Assembly (NCBI GenBank): GCA_004524425.1
Contig: SDNN01000180.1
Location: forward strand, 1 to 5,799
Reading direction: 5' to 3'
Length of the DNA stretch: 5,799 nucleotides
Source of the DNA: Promethearchaeota archaeon
GTDB lineage: Archaea; Asgardarchaeota; Lokiarchaeia; Sigynarchaeales; SOKP01
Shown piece by piece: positions 1-5,607 of this stretch; positions within the stretch are counted from its first letter, which is position 1, and each line of letters starts with the position of its first letter. The position numbers were made by a program, and so were the translations under genes. The notes under the pieces were generated by a model. It was not told the origin of the DNA. It made no database searches and saw nothing but the letters and a program-made list of their open reading frames with translations.

Positions 1-449
1 CATATAAATAGAATTAAAAAAAGTTCAATGGTGATATAGATTAATAAACTATTGGTGAATACATTAAGGCCCTCTTTTAAATTCCACGTGTCCCTTTGAA
101 TAACAAGCTTTTGTTCTGGTTCTAACTTTTCTTTAGTAAAAATAAAGCTCGTTTTAGTTGGCGATGCTTTTTGAAGCTCCGGCACGGGTTCTAAAACCGT
201 ATTACATATAGGACATTGTTCTAAAACGGTGGATGTAATGATAGAACCACATCCAGGACATTTTCTAGAGATGGACCTTTTTTCTTCCTCTTTTGGCTTG
301 TCTAGTAATTGTTTGTTCTTATAAATTGCCTTATCTGATTTTATTTTTACAACTAACTTGCCGCAATTTGGGCAATATACCTTTCCTGGATCTATCTTTG
401 CTCCACAATGCACGCAATACCCAGTTATATCTTCATTATCATCATTCAT
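1..449 (-). CDS. Partial double zinc-ribbon protein with a membrane segment at the window edge
   Basis: This reading frame starts at ATG 449-447 and stays open through position 1, so only the first 149 residues are visible. Two four-cysteine zinc ribbons can be read. The first is CVHCG...CPNCG with C12, C15, C26 and C29; the second is CPGCG...CPICN with C64, C67, C79 and C82. A charged linker lies between them (about residues 31-62) and a polar linker follows (about 88-128). From about residue 130 the chain becomes strongly hydrophobic (LLIYITIELFLILFI), which looks like the first transmembrane helix. Tandem N-terminal zinc ribbons ahead of a membrane domain are common in archaeal proteins of unknown function. 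A CPBP (CAAX-type) intramembrane protease is one possibility, suggested only by the Trp-rich lead-in WNLKEGLNVF before the helix. It lies 161 bp downstream of the GH57 gene on the same strand. No Shine-Dalgarno is visible and no in-frame ATG lies just upstream. Confidence 0.8.
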   Translation of the reverse strand, partial: MNDDNEDITGYCVHCGAKIDPGKVYCPNCGKLVVKIKSDKAIYKNKQLLDKPKEEEKRSISRKCPGCGSIITSTVLEQCPICNTVLEPVPELQKASPTKTSFIFTKEKLEPEQKLVIQRDTWNLKEGLNVFTNSLLIYITIELFLILFI

Positions 450-557
450 GGCTTTAAGGGGAGAGACAATAATTTTGCTTTGAAATTTTATCTTATTAAA
501 TATGTGAAATAAAGATTATATAATTTGTGTTAATGTTCATTTGATTCCTTGCAGAAA

Positions 558-574
558 AGAATACCATGTATTCT
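558..574 (-). terminator. Possible hairpin terminator after the GH57 gene
   Basis: A perfect 7-bp inverted repeat with a 3-nt loop (AGAATAC, CAT, GTATTCT on the plus strand) lies 37 bp past the GH57 stop codon. Read on the minus strand the hairpin is followed at once by TTTT, giving a stem plus T-run arrangement. The stem is AT-rich and therefore weak. Archaeal termination depends mainly on T-tracts, so this could equally be a protein-binding dyad or a transcript 3'-end processing site. Confidence 0.35.
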
Positions 575-610
575 AAATTTCTTTTCCATGTTCAACAATT
601 GTCTAAAATC

Positions 611-1870
611 TTATTGTCTTTTCAAATTTTTTTTGGTAGTCGAATATAGCTCCATGAGAAGGAGCCCATGATAATATGATATAGAATCGAAATAATGTTC
701 TCCAGTATCCTTTCCAGCATGAACTAATGCTAACTGAGCATTAAGAGCTGCTCTCAGTAATAATTCTAATCCATTATATATCAAATTTGGGCTCCATGTT
801 TTATTTAAGGGATTTGCCCACCAAACGGGGCAACTATACAATCCTTTATCATAAAAATACCTTGCGGTATCATGGTAATTTTCGACTTCCCAATCTTCGG
901 ATAAATCAAGATGATCCACCAAATACATCAAATTATTCAAGCTTTTTACAATTTTCCAATAATATACGTGGATGTTATTTTCGGGATGTTTCCATAATGG
1001 ATATGCAACACCTGCTTTTATATCTTGATAAGTGGTGCTCCAACTGGATTCTATGGGAATGATTTTTTTTTGAGAAACTGGAAAGTTATTATCTAAATCG
1101 CTGATGTAGGTAATTTTTATCTCTTCATTAGCATTTTCATTATTATCATTGAATATTGATTCGAAAACATTGCCAAGGAACACCTTTTCATAATTCTTAA
1201 TATGATGTCCGAATGTTTCTCCATCCATGGCAGTGATCAGGTACTTGTCATGGTTATTTTCCGTGGATTTACTTTTAAACAAATTTTTTAATGAACTTAC
1301 AAAGACTTTAGCTGATATTTGTTTAAACGAGATTTTATTACTTATAATATCATCACGAAAGAATAATAGAAGTCCATTCGGGGATTGATAGATTTTATCG
1401 TACGGCCAATCCCCGGGACAGGAAATCCCGCTCAAGATCATCCATTTATATCCAAGATTGTGCACGATTTTAGCCACATTTGAAGAGACAGCCATTTCTG
1501 GAGGAAAGAATCCTCTTCTTTCCCAAATATTACCAAATTCTTTTCGATTTACCTCTTCATTCATTCGTATTTGATGTTGGACTTCCTTCTCTGGAATCAA
1601 AGGAAGAATTGGATGGTATTTTGCTGTGCCTAGTATCTCTATTTTATTCTCAGAGACAAGATTTTTCATCATATCTAAGGTATCCTTCAAGTCAAATTCA
1701 TGAAAGAGTTCTATCAAACAACCACTAATATTGAAGGAAATTCTTACAGGAAATCTATCAATGATTTCAAATAACGGGATGTAGCATTCCTTATTAATAA
1801 TTTTAAGTATTTCAATATCTTGAGTCGGGGGTTGATATAGATGAAGTAAAGGTGCCCAATATATTGTCAT
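611..1870 (-). CDS. Glycoside hydrolase family 57 (alpha-glucan-active enzyme)
   Basis: This 419-residue protein shows the conserved regions of the GH57 (beta/alpha)7-barrel family. Region 1 is H10-L-Y-Q13-P14 near the N terminus. Region 2 is around E79-I-L-G-T with YHPILPL at 85-91. Region 3 is GFFPPEMA, with E125 in the position of the catalytic nucleophile. Region 4 is MDGETFGHH, with D216 as the expected acid/base. A C-terminal helical part contains CPVWWANP (347-354), a pattern I associate with archaeal GH57 proteins. No signal peptide is visible, so it is probably cytoplasmic and may process storage glycogen or maltodextrins. GH57 includes alpha-amylases, 4-alpha-glucanotransferases, branching enzymes and alpha-galactosidases, and I cannot choose among them. 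It is at the short end for the family, with no carbohydrate-binding module. It lies 80 bp downstream of the DHQ synthase gene on the same strand. The start at ATG 1870 places HLYQP close to the N terminus, as expected; no Shine-Dalgarno precedes it. Confidence 0.88.
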   Translation of the reverse strand: MTIYWAPLLHLYQPPTQDIEILKIINKECYIPLFEIIDRFPVRISFNISGCLIELFHEFDLKDTLDMMKNLVSENKIEILGTAKYHPILPLIPEKEVQHQIRMNEEVNRKEFGNIWERRGFFPPEMAVSSNVAKIVHNLGYKWMILSGISCPGDWPYDKIYQSPNGLLLFFRDDIISNKISFKQISAKVFVSSLKNLFKSKSTENNHDKYLITAMDGETFGHHIKNYEKVFLGNVFESIFNDNNENANEEIKITYISDLDNNFPVSQKKIIPIESSWSTTYQDIKAGVAYPLWKHPENNIHVYYWKIVKSLNNLMYLVDHLDLSEDWEVENYHDTARYFYDKGLYSCPVWWANPLNKTWSPNLIYNGLELLLRAALNAQLALVHAGKDTGEHYFDSISYYHGLLLMELYSTTKKNLKRQ

Positions 1871-1929
1871 GAGATAATTTTATTTCTAATTAATTCACGT
1901 TTAATTCGCTTTAAGATCTATAAAGATTT

Positions 1930-1942
1930 AAAAATTCAAAAA
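1930..1942 (-). terminator. Possible T-tract terminator after DHQ synthase II
   Basis: On the minus strand, starting 9 bases after the DHQ synthase stop codon, the sequence reads TTTTTGAATTTTT. Paired oligo-T runs of this kind are typical of archaeal intrinsic terminators. If it is efficient, GH57 would need its own promoter between about 1885 and 1930. The area is AT-rich enough that the match may be chance. Confidence 0.3.
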
Positions 1943-1950
1943 CCATGTTT

Positions 1951-3063
1951 TTATTTTTCAATTATTTTTTCATTTATTGCAGTACCAAAATGGGTCGCTG
2001 CGGGTCCAACATGTACCAACACCTCATCTCCTATTTTAATATCTACCACAGATTTGGCTTTACCATTAGGATCCACAAGTCTTATTGTTTCTGCATTTTG
2101 ACATATACAGCTGATGGGAATGATTTTACTTTCCTTTTCTATCTCTAATTCAAAGCGCAACATGGGCCGCGTCTCAATTTTAACACGTCCCACGGAAACA
2201 GTTCGAGCATCTCCTTTATAATTTACAGCTAATACTTTTTTACCTCCTTTTAATTCACTTAAATAACTTGTTCGGTAAAGTGTTTCTGAAGTCTCATCTG
2301 GTACCAAAATGTATGCTGATACATCTCCAGCATTCACTCTGAATGGTCTTGAAGAGACAAATTGGGTTTCAAAGGTCTCAGAATGAATTAAACAAAATCC
2401 TGATGCTGTTGATCCCACCAGCATTCCCTCTCCAACATTCAAGAGTGAGGTTGTATCGACACATACCCTTTCTGCCTCTGGTACACTTTCAATTTTCATT
2501 ACTCTTGCTTTAGCCAACTCAATTTGGAAAGTATCTACCATGAGATTTTTTAACTTGATAATATCGTTAGCATTTTGTGGCTTCATTACTATACCATCTA
2601 CTCCAACTTCAAGGGTTTTCAACATCAATCTTGCCTCATTTATGTCTTCTACTTCTGCGATCAAATCAGTCTCATGGGAATGCATCTCGGCAATTAAATT
2701 CTCAAAAGGAATGATCTTCCAATCCTTCGCTGAAACGATAATGAAATCCACGTATCCGGTCCTTGAGAGTTCTACTATCTGGAGCTCATCCTCTTTTGTT
2801 TTTATCTCAGCATGAAATCCAAGATTTTGTATATTATTTCCCTCAGATATTTCTTTCATTAATTTTTGTTTGTCCGTATAAACCCGATATTGAGGATTAA
2901 GTTTTAAAATTTTGGAATAAACATTCACGCGTTCTATTGCTTCAAATTCTGGAAAGGTCCTTTCAGAAACTAAAAAATTCAGGATATCTTTATTAAATGC
3001 TTCCTGAACCAATTCCTTGAAATCTTCGGTCATCTCTTCAAAATCTAAAATTATTTTCTTCAT
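1951..3063 (-). CDS. aroB': 3-Dehydroquinate synthase II (archaeal AroB')
   Basis: The 370-residue protein matches archaeal DHQ synthase II, as I remember Methanocaldococcus jannaschii MJ1249 (about 361 residues), along its whole length. Family signatures include DWKIIPFENLIAEM (114-127), VCVDTTSLLNVGEGMLVGS (200-218), HSET (227-230), RPFRVNAG (239-246), GRVKIETRP (292-300) and QNAETIRLV (322-330), with a C terminus ending EKIIEK. The family catalyses NAD+-dependent oxidative deamination and cyclisation of 2-amino-3,7-dideoxy-D-threo-hept-6-ulosonate to 3-dehydroquinate. This is the archaeal route into the shikimate pathway that bypasses DAHP, and the enzyme is cytosolic. Near the end, ATHFG (356-360) replaces the ARHFG I expect. 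The partner gene for the preceding aldolase-type step and the later aro genes are not in the window. It is divergent from the thioesterase gene, with 98 bp between starts. The start at ATG 3063 is supported by alignment of the N-terminal strand with the family. Confidence 0.95.
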   Translation of the reverse strand: MKKIILDFEEMTEDFKELVQEAFNKDILNFLVSERTFPEFEAIERVNVYSKILKLNPQYRVYTDKQKLMKEISEGNNIQNLGFHAEIKTKEDELQIVELSRTGYVDFIIVSAKDWKIIPFENLIAEMHSHETDLIAEVEDINEARLMLKTLEVGVDGIVMKPQNANDIIKLKNLMVDTFQIELAKARVMKIESVPEAERVCVDTTSLLNVGEGMLVGSTASGFCLIHSETFETQFVSSRPFRVNAGDVSAYILVPDETSETLYRTSYLSELKGGKKVLAVNYKGDARTVSVGRVKIETRPMLRFELEIEKESKIIPISCICQNAETIRLVDPNGKAKSVVDIKIGDEVLVHVGPAATHFGTAINEKIIEK

Positions 3064-3128
3064 GATATAAAAACCTATGGGTATCTTTCCATGTAAAATT
3101 TGAAAAATTATATTAAATATATGAAAGT

Positions 3129-3143
3129 AAAGTATAATACTTT
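3129..3143 (+). promoter_or_regulatory. Palindromic TATA-like element, candidate operator for the thioesterase gene
   Basis: AAAGTAT-A-ATACTTT is a perfect dyad with 7-bp arms around one central base. Its centre, at 3136, is 26 bp upstream of the thioesterase ATG. That is the usual archaeal distance from TATA box to transcription start if the mRNA is leaderless, and no Shine-Dalgarno is present before this ATG. The TATAAT core could therefore be the TBP site, and the symmetry could serve a dimeric repressor. The sequence is AT-rich, so the palindrome could be coincidental. Confidence 0.45.
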
Positions 3144-3161
3144 TATTAAAAAACGATTATC

Positions 3162-3557
3162 ATGGATGATATAAAAGCCCTACTCATGAAAAGAATCCCC
3201 TATTATTCAACCCTAGGATTTAGACTCATTGAAATTAAAGATGGTAAGGCCCTTTTTGAACTTGATGTTAGAAAAGAATTGACTCAAAATGGAACAGTCC
3301 ATGGCGGAGTCTTGGCGTCAATGATCGATTCAGCTTGTGCTTGTGCTGCTCTATCTTTGATTTATCCAAAAGGATACATAACCACTATAGATTTGCAGGT
3401 AGCCTATCTTAAACCAGTCTCAAAAGGCACTTTAATTGCCAAAGCGGAATGCTTGAGAAGTGGGAAAAATATCTCCTTCTCAGAGGCAAAAATTCATGAT
3501 GATCAGGGCGAATTGGTCTGTACTGGGAGCTCACAACTCCTTCGAGTAGATCTTTGA
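3162..3557 (+). CDS. Hotdog-fold acyl-CoA thioesterase, PaaI family
   Basis: This 131-residue protein has the typical length and motifs of a single-domain PaaI-type hotdog thioesterase. The signature NGTVHGGVLASMIDSACACA spans about residues 43-62. H47-G48-G49 is the oxyanion/CoA-pocket motif, and D56, on the central helix, lies where the family has its catalytic acidic residue. The second half follows the usual strand order, with TIDLQVAYLKP (75-85), then strands with a conserved glycine (G101), ending in SSQLLRVD. It should hydrolyse acyl-CoA thioesters in the cytosol, acting as a dimer or tetramer. The acyl substrate cannot be deduced, although phenylacetyl-CoA-like aromatic or short-chain groups are common in the family. 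The gene is divergent from DHQ synthase II. The ATG at 3162 is chosen because a TATA-like element sits 26 bp upstream and there is no Shine-Dalgarno, which suggests a leaderless mRNA. Confidence 0.9.
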   Translation: MDDIKALLMKRIPYYSTLGFRLIEIKDGKALFELDVRKELTQNGTVHGGVLASMIDSACACAALSLIYPKGYITTIDLQVAYLKPVSKGTLIAKAECLRSGKNISFSEAKIHDDQGELVCTGSSQLLRVDL

Positions 3558-3608
3558 ATTAGTAAGATAAATAAATGTCTCAAATTGAAATCAGAAAGAA
3601 AATCAAAA

Positions 3609-3678
3609 CAATGATTATCATGAACGGCAAGATCTACTTAATTTTCAAAAGAAACTTTTATTTCATGAATAATCATTG
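3609..3678. repeat. Long imperfect inverted repeat (hairpin)
   Basis: The left arm CAATGATTATCATGAA (3609-3624) is complementary to the right arm TTCATGAATAATCATTG (3662-3678), apart from one extra base in the right arm. This gives a 10-bp plus 6-bp stem around a 37-nt loop. A T5 run follows at 3691-3695. The stem lies 51 bp after the thioesterase stop, so it may mark the 3' end of that transcript or form a structured RNA. Confidence 0.55.
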
Positions 3679-3739
3679 GTCTATAAAAGATTTTTGTATC
3701 AAAATTTATTTTGCTTCTTTAGTTAGATTGAGTTGTATC

Positions 3740-3810
3740 GAAACAAATTTTTAAAAACTAATAAATTCATTAATATTATAAAAGGAAAATTAGTAATTAT
3801 AAATCTTATA
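3740..3810 (+). promoter_or_regulatory. Candidate promoter region of the ESCRT-III gene
   Basis: Three TATA-like boxes lie upstream of the TTG start. The first is ATTTTTAAAAA near 3747-3757, preceded by a purine-rich CGAAACAA that resembles a BRE. The others are ATATTATAAAA near 3773-3783 and TTATAAATC near 3798-3806. Depending on which is used, the leader would be roughly 75, 47 or 26 nt. A leader long enough to hold the Shine-Dalgarno fits any of them, and I cannot choose. Confidence 0.35.
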
Positions 3811-3838
3811 ACCAACCGCATTAATAATTCAAAAAACA

Positions 3839-3845
3839 AGAGGAG
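3839..3845 (+). promoter_or_regulatory. Shine-Dalgarno that fixes the TTG start of ESCRT-III
   Basis: AGAGGAG ends 8 bases before the TTG at 3854, which is good spacing for ribosome binding. It supports TTG as the true start in the absence of a nearby in-frame ATG. It is the clearest Shine-Dalgarno in the window. The other complete genes lack one and look leaderless or have short leaders. Confidence 0.75.
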
Positions 3846-3853
3846 TATTAAGA

Positions 3854-4510
3854 TTGGGAAAATTAGGTAAGCGATTATTTCCTAGAAAGGCAAAAGAGAA
3901 GGATAAATTGGTCACTACCGTCAAGAGATATACGCGCCAATTAGGATTACGCTCCAAAAATTATCAAAAGCGTGCAGAAATAAGTAGAAAAAATGCCAAA
4001 ATCGCCTTGCAAAGAGGAGAAAGAGAACGAGCAAAGACCTATTTAGTGCAATATAAGCAATACCAGATGAAAGTAGACAGAACGAATAATATTCGAGCTA
4101 AATTTGATAGACAAATAGAAGCACTGCAGGAGGGGTCAGCAATTGCACAATCAGGTGAATTTATGGCACAGATGCGAGATCAATTAAAAGAGATTGCCAC
4201 GAAAGCCTCTCCGGAGCTAGTTGCTGAAATAGCTGAAGATTCTGAAATGTATGTTTCTGAAATAGAGGAAGCAGGGGAAATACTAGCAGGTGATCCTGAA
4301 ATCGACCTTGGGATTGATGTTTCAGACATGCTTGATCAATTAGAAACTGAGATGCTCTTGGACGCAAGTGGGTCCATGCCCTCCGTTCCCTCTGGAGAGT
4401 TGCCGGAATACATTTCAGATGTAGAGCTTGAGGATGAAGAGCAAGTTGTTCAATCCAAAGCTAAATTAAAAGAAGAAATTGAAAAATTAAGAAAGGAATT
4501 AAGCGAATAA
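3854..4510 (+). CDS. ESCRT-III family protein (Snf7/CHMP-like)
   Basis: This 218-residue protein has ESCRT-III architecture. It begins with MGKLGKRLF, like the amphipathic Snf7 N terminus, followed by a strongly basic helical hairpin (about 12-90). That hairpin contains GERERAKTYLVQYKQYQMKVDR (about 55-76), the family's Gly-x-x-x-x-Ala...Lys-rich second helix. Residues 100-145 form further helices around MAQMRDQLKEIATKASPEL and become acidic. The tail (147-198) is acidic and flexible. It carries an MIM2-like MPSVPSGELP (175-184) and ends in an MIM1-like helix LKEEIEKLR (205-213). In Asgard archaea and eukaryotes such proteins form membrane-remodelling filaments that the AAA+ ATPase Vps4 disassembles through these motifs. 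The basic half would bind membrane and the acidic tail is probably autoinhibitory. It starts with TTG behind a Shine-Dalgarno. No Vps4 gene or other ESCRT gene flanks it. I cannot firmly assign it to the CHMP1-3 or CHMP4-7 branch. Confidence 0.88.
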   Translation: MGKLGKRLFPRKAKEKDKLVTTVKRYTRQLGLRSKNYQKRAEISRKNAKIALQRGERERAKTYLVQYKQYQMKVDRTNNIRAKFDRQIEALQEGSAIAQSGEFMAQMRDQLKEIATKASPELVAEIAEDSEMYVSEIEEAGEILAGDPEIDLGIDVSDMLDQLETEMLLDASGSMPSVPSGELPEYISDVELEDEEQVVQSKAKLKEEIEKLRKELSE

Positions 4511-4517
4511 TTTTTTT
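4511..4517 (+). terminator. T7 tract terminator after ESCRT-III
   Basis: Seven consecutive T residues directly follow the ESCRT-III stop codon, with more T-rich sequence to about 4533. An oligo-T run without a stable stem is the usual archaeal intrinsic terminator. It would separate this transcript from the convergent methionine synthase gene, whose stop lies 53 bp away. Confidence 0.55.
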
Positions 4518-4563
4518 CATGATCCTTATTTCTTATTAAATCATATTCTTAGCAGGATAGCTT

Positions 4564-5586
4564 TCATTTTAATAATTTTACTGCCATGACCATGTTATTT
4601 AATTTTCTCATGACGATTTCATAGGCGAAATCCTGCTCGAAACTCCCTAGCAAGCTTTGAAATCCACAATCTGGCTTTATGAATAAGTTTTCTTTTCCAT
4701 ACTGATTAATTCCTTGTTGTATATATTTTTTTAAGAATTCAATGCTTTCCACGTAATCCTTCACTTCCGCATTTTTGATGGGAGAGAAGCTTGTTTGAAT
4801 CGTGCCCATGGCTAGATACTTTTCATGTTGTTCAAAATGTTGTTTTTCGAATACTCTAAAATTCGACTCGCTGGTACGGAATTCGTGATCCATGATTTTC
4901 ACGTCAGTTTGCAGCAAGAGGTCTCTCAGATTAGGGCTGATTCGACCGCACACGTGAATTGATGGTAATTCCTTTATCTCCGAGAGAGCCTTATTTAACG
5001 TTTCAATGATAAACTCTTCTGAATGGAAAAAGATTTTTCGTCCCACCAATAAGCTCAATATGGGCTCATCCATGGAAATGATATTCATGCCCATATCGTT
5101 ATATGCTTTCCCGATCTTTTTCATGATCTCGGCAAACTTATCCACGATCCAATCAATCATGATTCCTCTATGTTCGGTAAACACCTTCAATTCAATGCCT
5201 TTTGCCAGGTTATCGCTGAGAAGCACTTCACTTGCTAACGTAAATGGGCCAGTTAGGCATGCTTTAGTGCCCTTTATCAAGTCCCTAAGATAAGGGCGTT
5301 CATTTAAAAAATCAACCATGAATTGTCCATATTCTAATGCCACGGGCTCATCTGGAATTTTAAACTCACCGGTCAGGTGGAACTTCCCATCTTCGGACAT
5401 TTCCAATTCATCAATGACTTGACTTAACGGCGCGAGGAATTGAGGATTCATTTTGACTAGCTGAGGATAGCACACGTAGTCTATGCCCATGTTGATCAAG
5501 TCATCGAACGCACGAATCATGTTCTCGCGGGTGTTTTCCAAGGGGAAACTGCCCACCACCGTGGTAGATAATCCTTCGGGTTCCAT
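4564..5586 (-). CDS. metE: Core cobalamin-independent methionine synthase (MetE C-terminal-domain type)
   Basis: This 340-residue protein corresponds to only the catalytic C-terminal barrel of MetE, about the size of archaeal core enzymes and far shorter than bacterial MetE (about 750). It opens with the family motif TTVVGSFPL (8-16). SMDEP (171-175) matches the conserved substrate-binding Asp-Glu-Pro, and the TGPFT loop lies at 112-116. All four expected zinc ligands are present: H211 and C213 (HVCG), E235 (MDHEF) and C307 (PDCGF). Zinc activates homocysteine thiolate for methylation to methionine in the cytosol. Core enzymes lack the folate-binding N-terminal half, and several studied ones use methylcobamide or corrinoid proteins rather than methyl-tetrahydrofolate as donor. 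The donor here is unknown. The stop is TGA. The gene is convergent with ESCRT-III. ATG 5586 is supported by a TATA box 26 bp upstream. Confidence 0.92.
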   Translation of the reverse strand: MEPEGLSTTVVGSFPLENTRENMIRAFDDLINMGIDYVCYPQLVKMNPQFLAPLSQVIDELEMSEDGKFHLTGEFKIPDEPVALEYGQFMVDFLNERPYLRDLIKGTKACLTGPFTLASEVLLSDNLAKGIELKVFTEHRGIMIDWIVDKFAEIMKKIGKAYNDMGMNIISMDEPILSLLVGRKIFFHSEEFIIETLNKALSEIKELPSIHVCGRISPNLRDLLLQTDVKIMDHEFRTSESNFRVFEKQHFEQHEKYLAMGTIQTSFSPIKNAEVKDYVESIEFLKKYIQQGINQYGKENLFIKPDCGFQSLLGSFEQDFAYEIVMRKLNNMVMAVKLLK

Positions 5587-5607
5587 GTGATACTAAATGT
5601 GCGGGAT

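Larger units (their letters stand above)
3558..3853. other. 296-bp intergenic stretch between thioesterase and ESCRT-III
   Basis: I find no convincing gene here. The left half contains the long imperfect inverted repeat at 3609-3678. The right half is very AT-rich and contains several TATA-like boxes ahead of the ESCRT-III gene, followed by its Shine-Dalgarno. A 44-codon open frame (3620-3754) overlaps the inverted repeat but has no similarity I recognise. Confidence 0.6.

Noticed and set aside
787..1728. Plus-strand open frames at 787-1062 and 1480-1728.
   Set aside because: Both lie inside the GH57 gene on the opposite strand, whose catalytic motifs are intact; the plus-strand peptides show no domain.
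1945..2815. Plus-strand open frames at 1945-2148 and 2540-2815.
   Set aside because: They are antisense to DHQ synthase II, which is conserved along its whole length; their hydrophobic runs arise from the complement of charged codons.
3620..3754. A 44-codon plus-strand open frame beginning ATG AAC GGC, preceded by the same GATTATC as the thioesterase start.
   Set aside because: It is short and AT-driven, overlaps the inverted repeat, has no convincing TATA box or Shine-Dalgarno, and the peptide resembles nothing I recognise.
3558..3853. Possible C/D-box or other guide RNA in the intergenic region.
   Set aside because: I found no properly spaced C and D boxes on either strand and no tRNA-like cloverleaf; only the inverted repeat stands out.
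4161..4367. Minus-strand open frame of 68 codons.
   Set aside because: It is antisense to the ESCRT-III gene, with no promoter or recognisable domain.
5006..5293. Plus-strand open frame of 95 codons with hydrophobic stretches.
   Set aside because: It is antisense to the metE gene, which carries all its zinc ligands and motifs; the apparent membrane character is a complement artefact.
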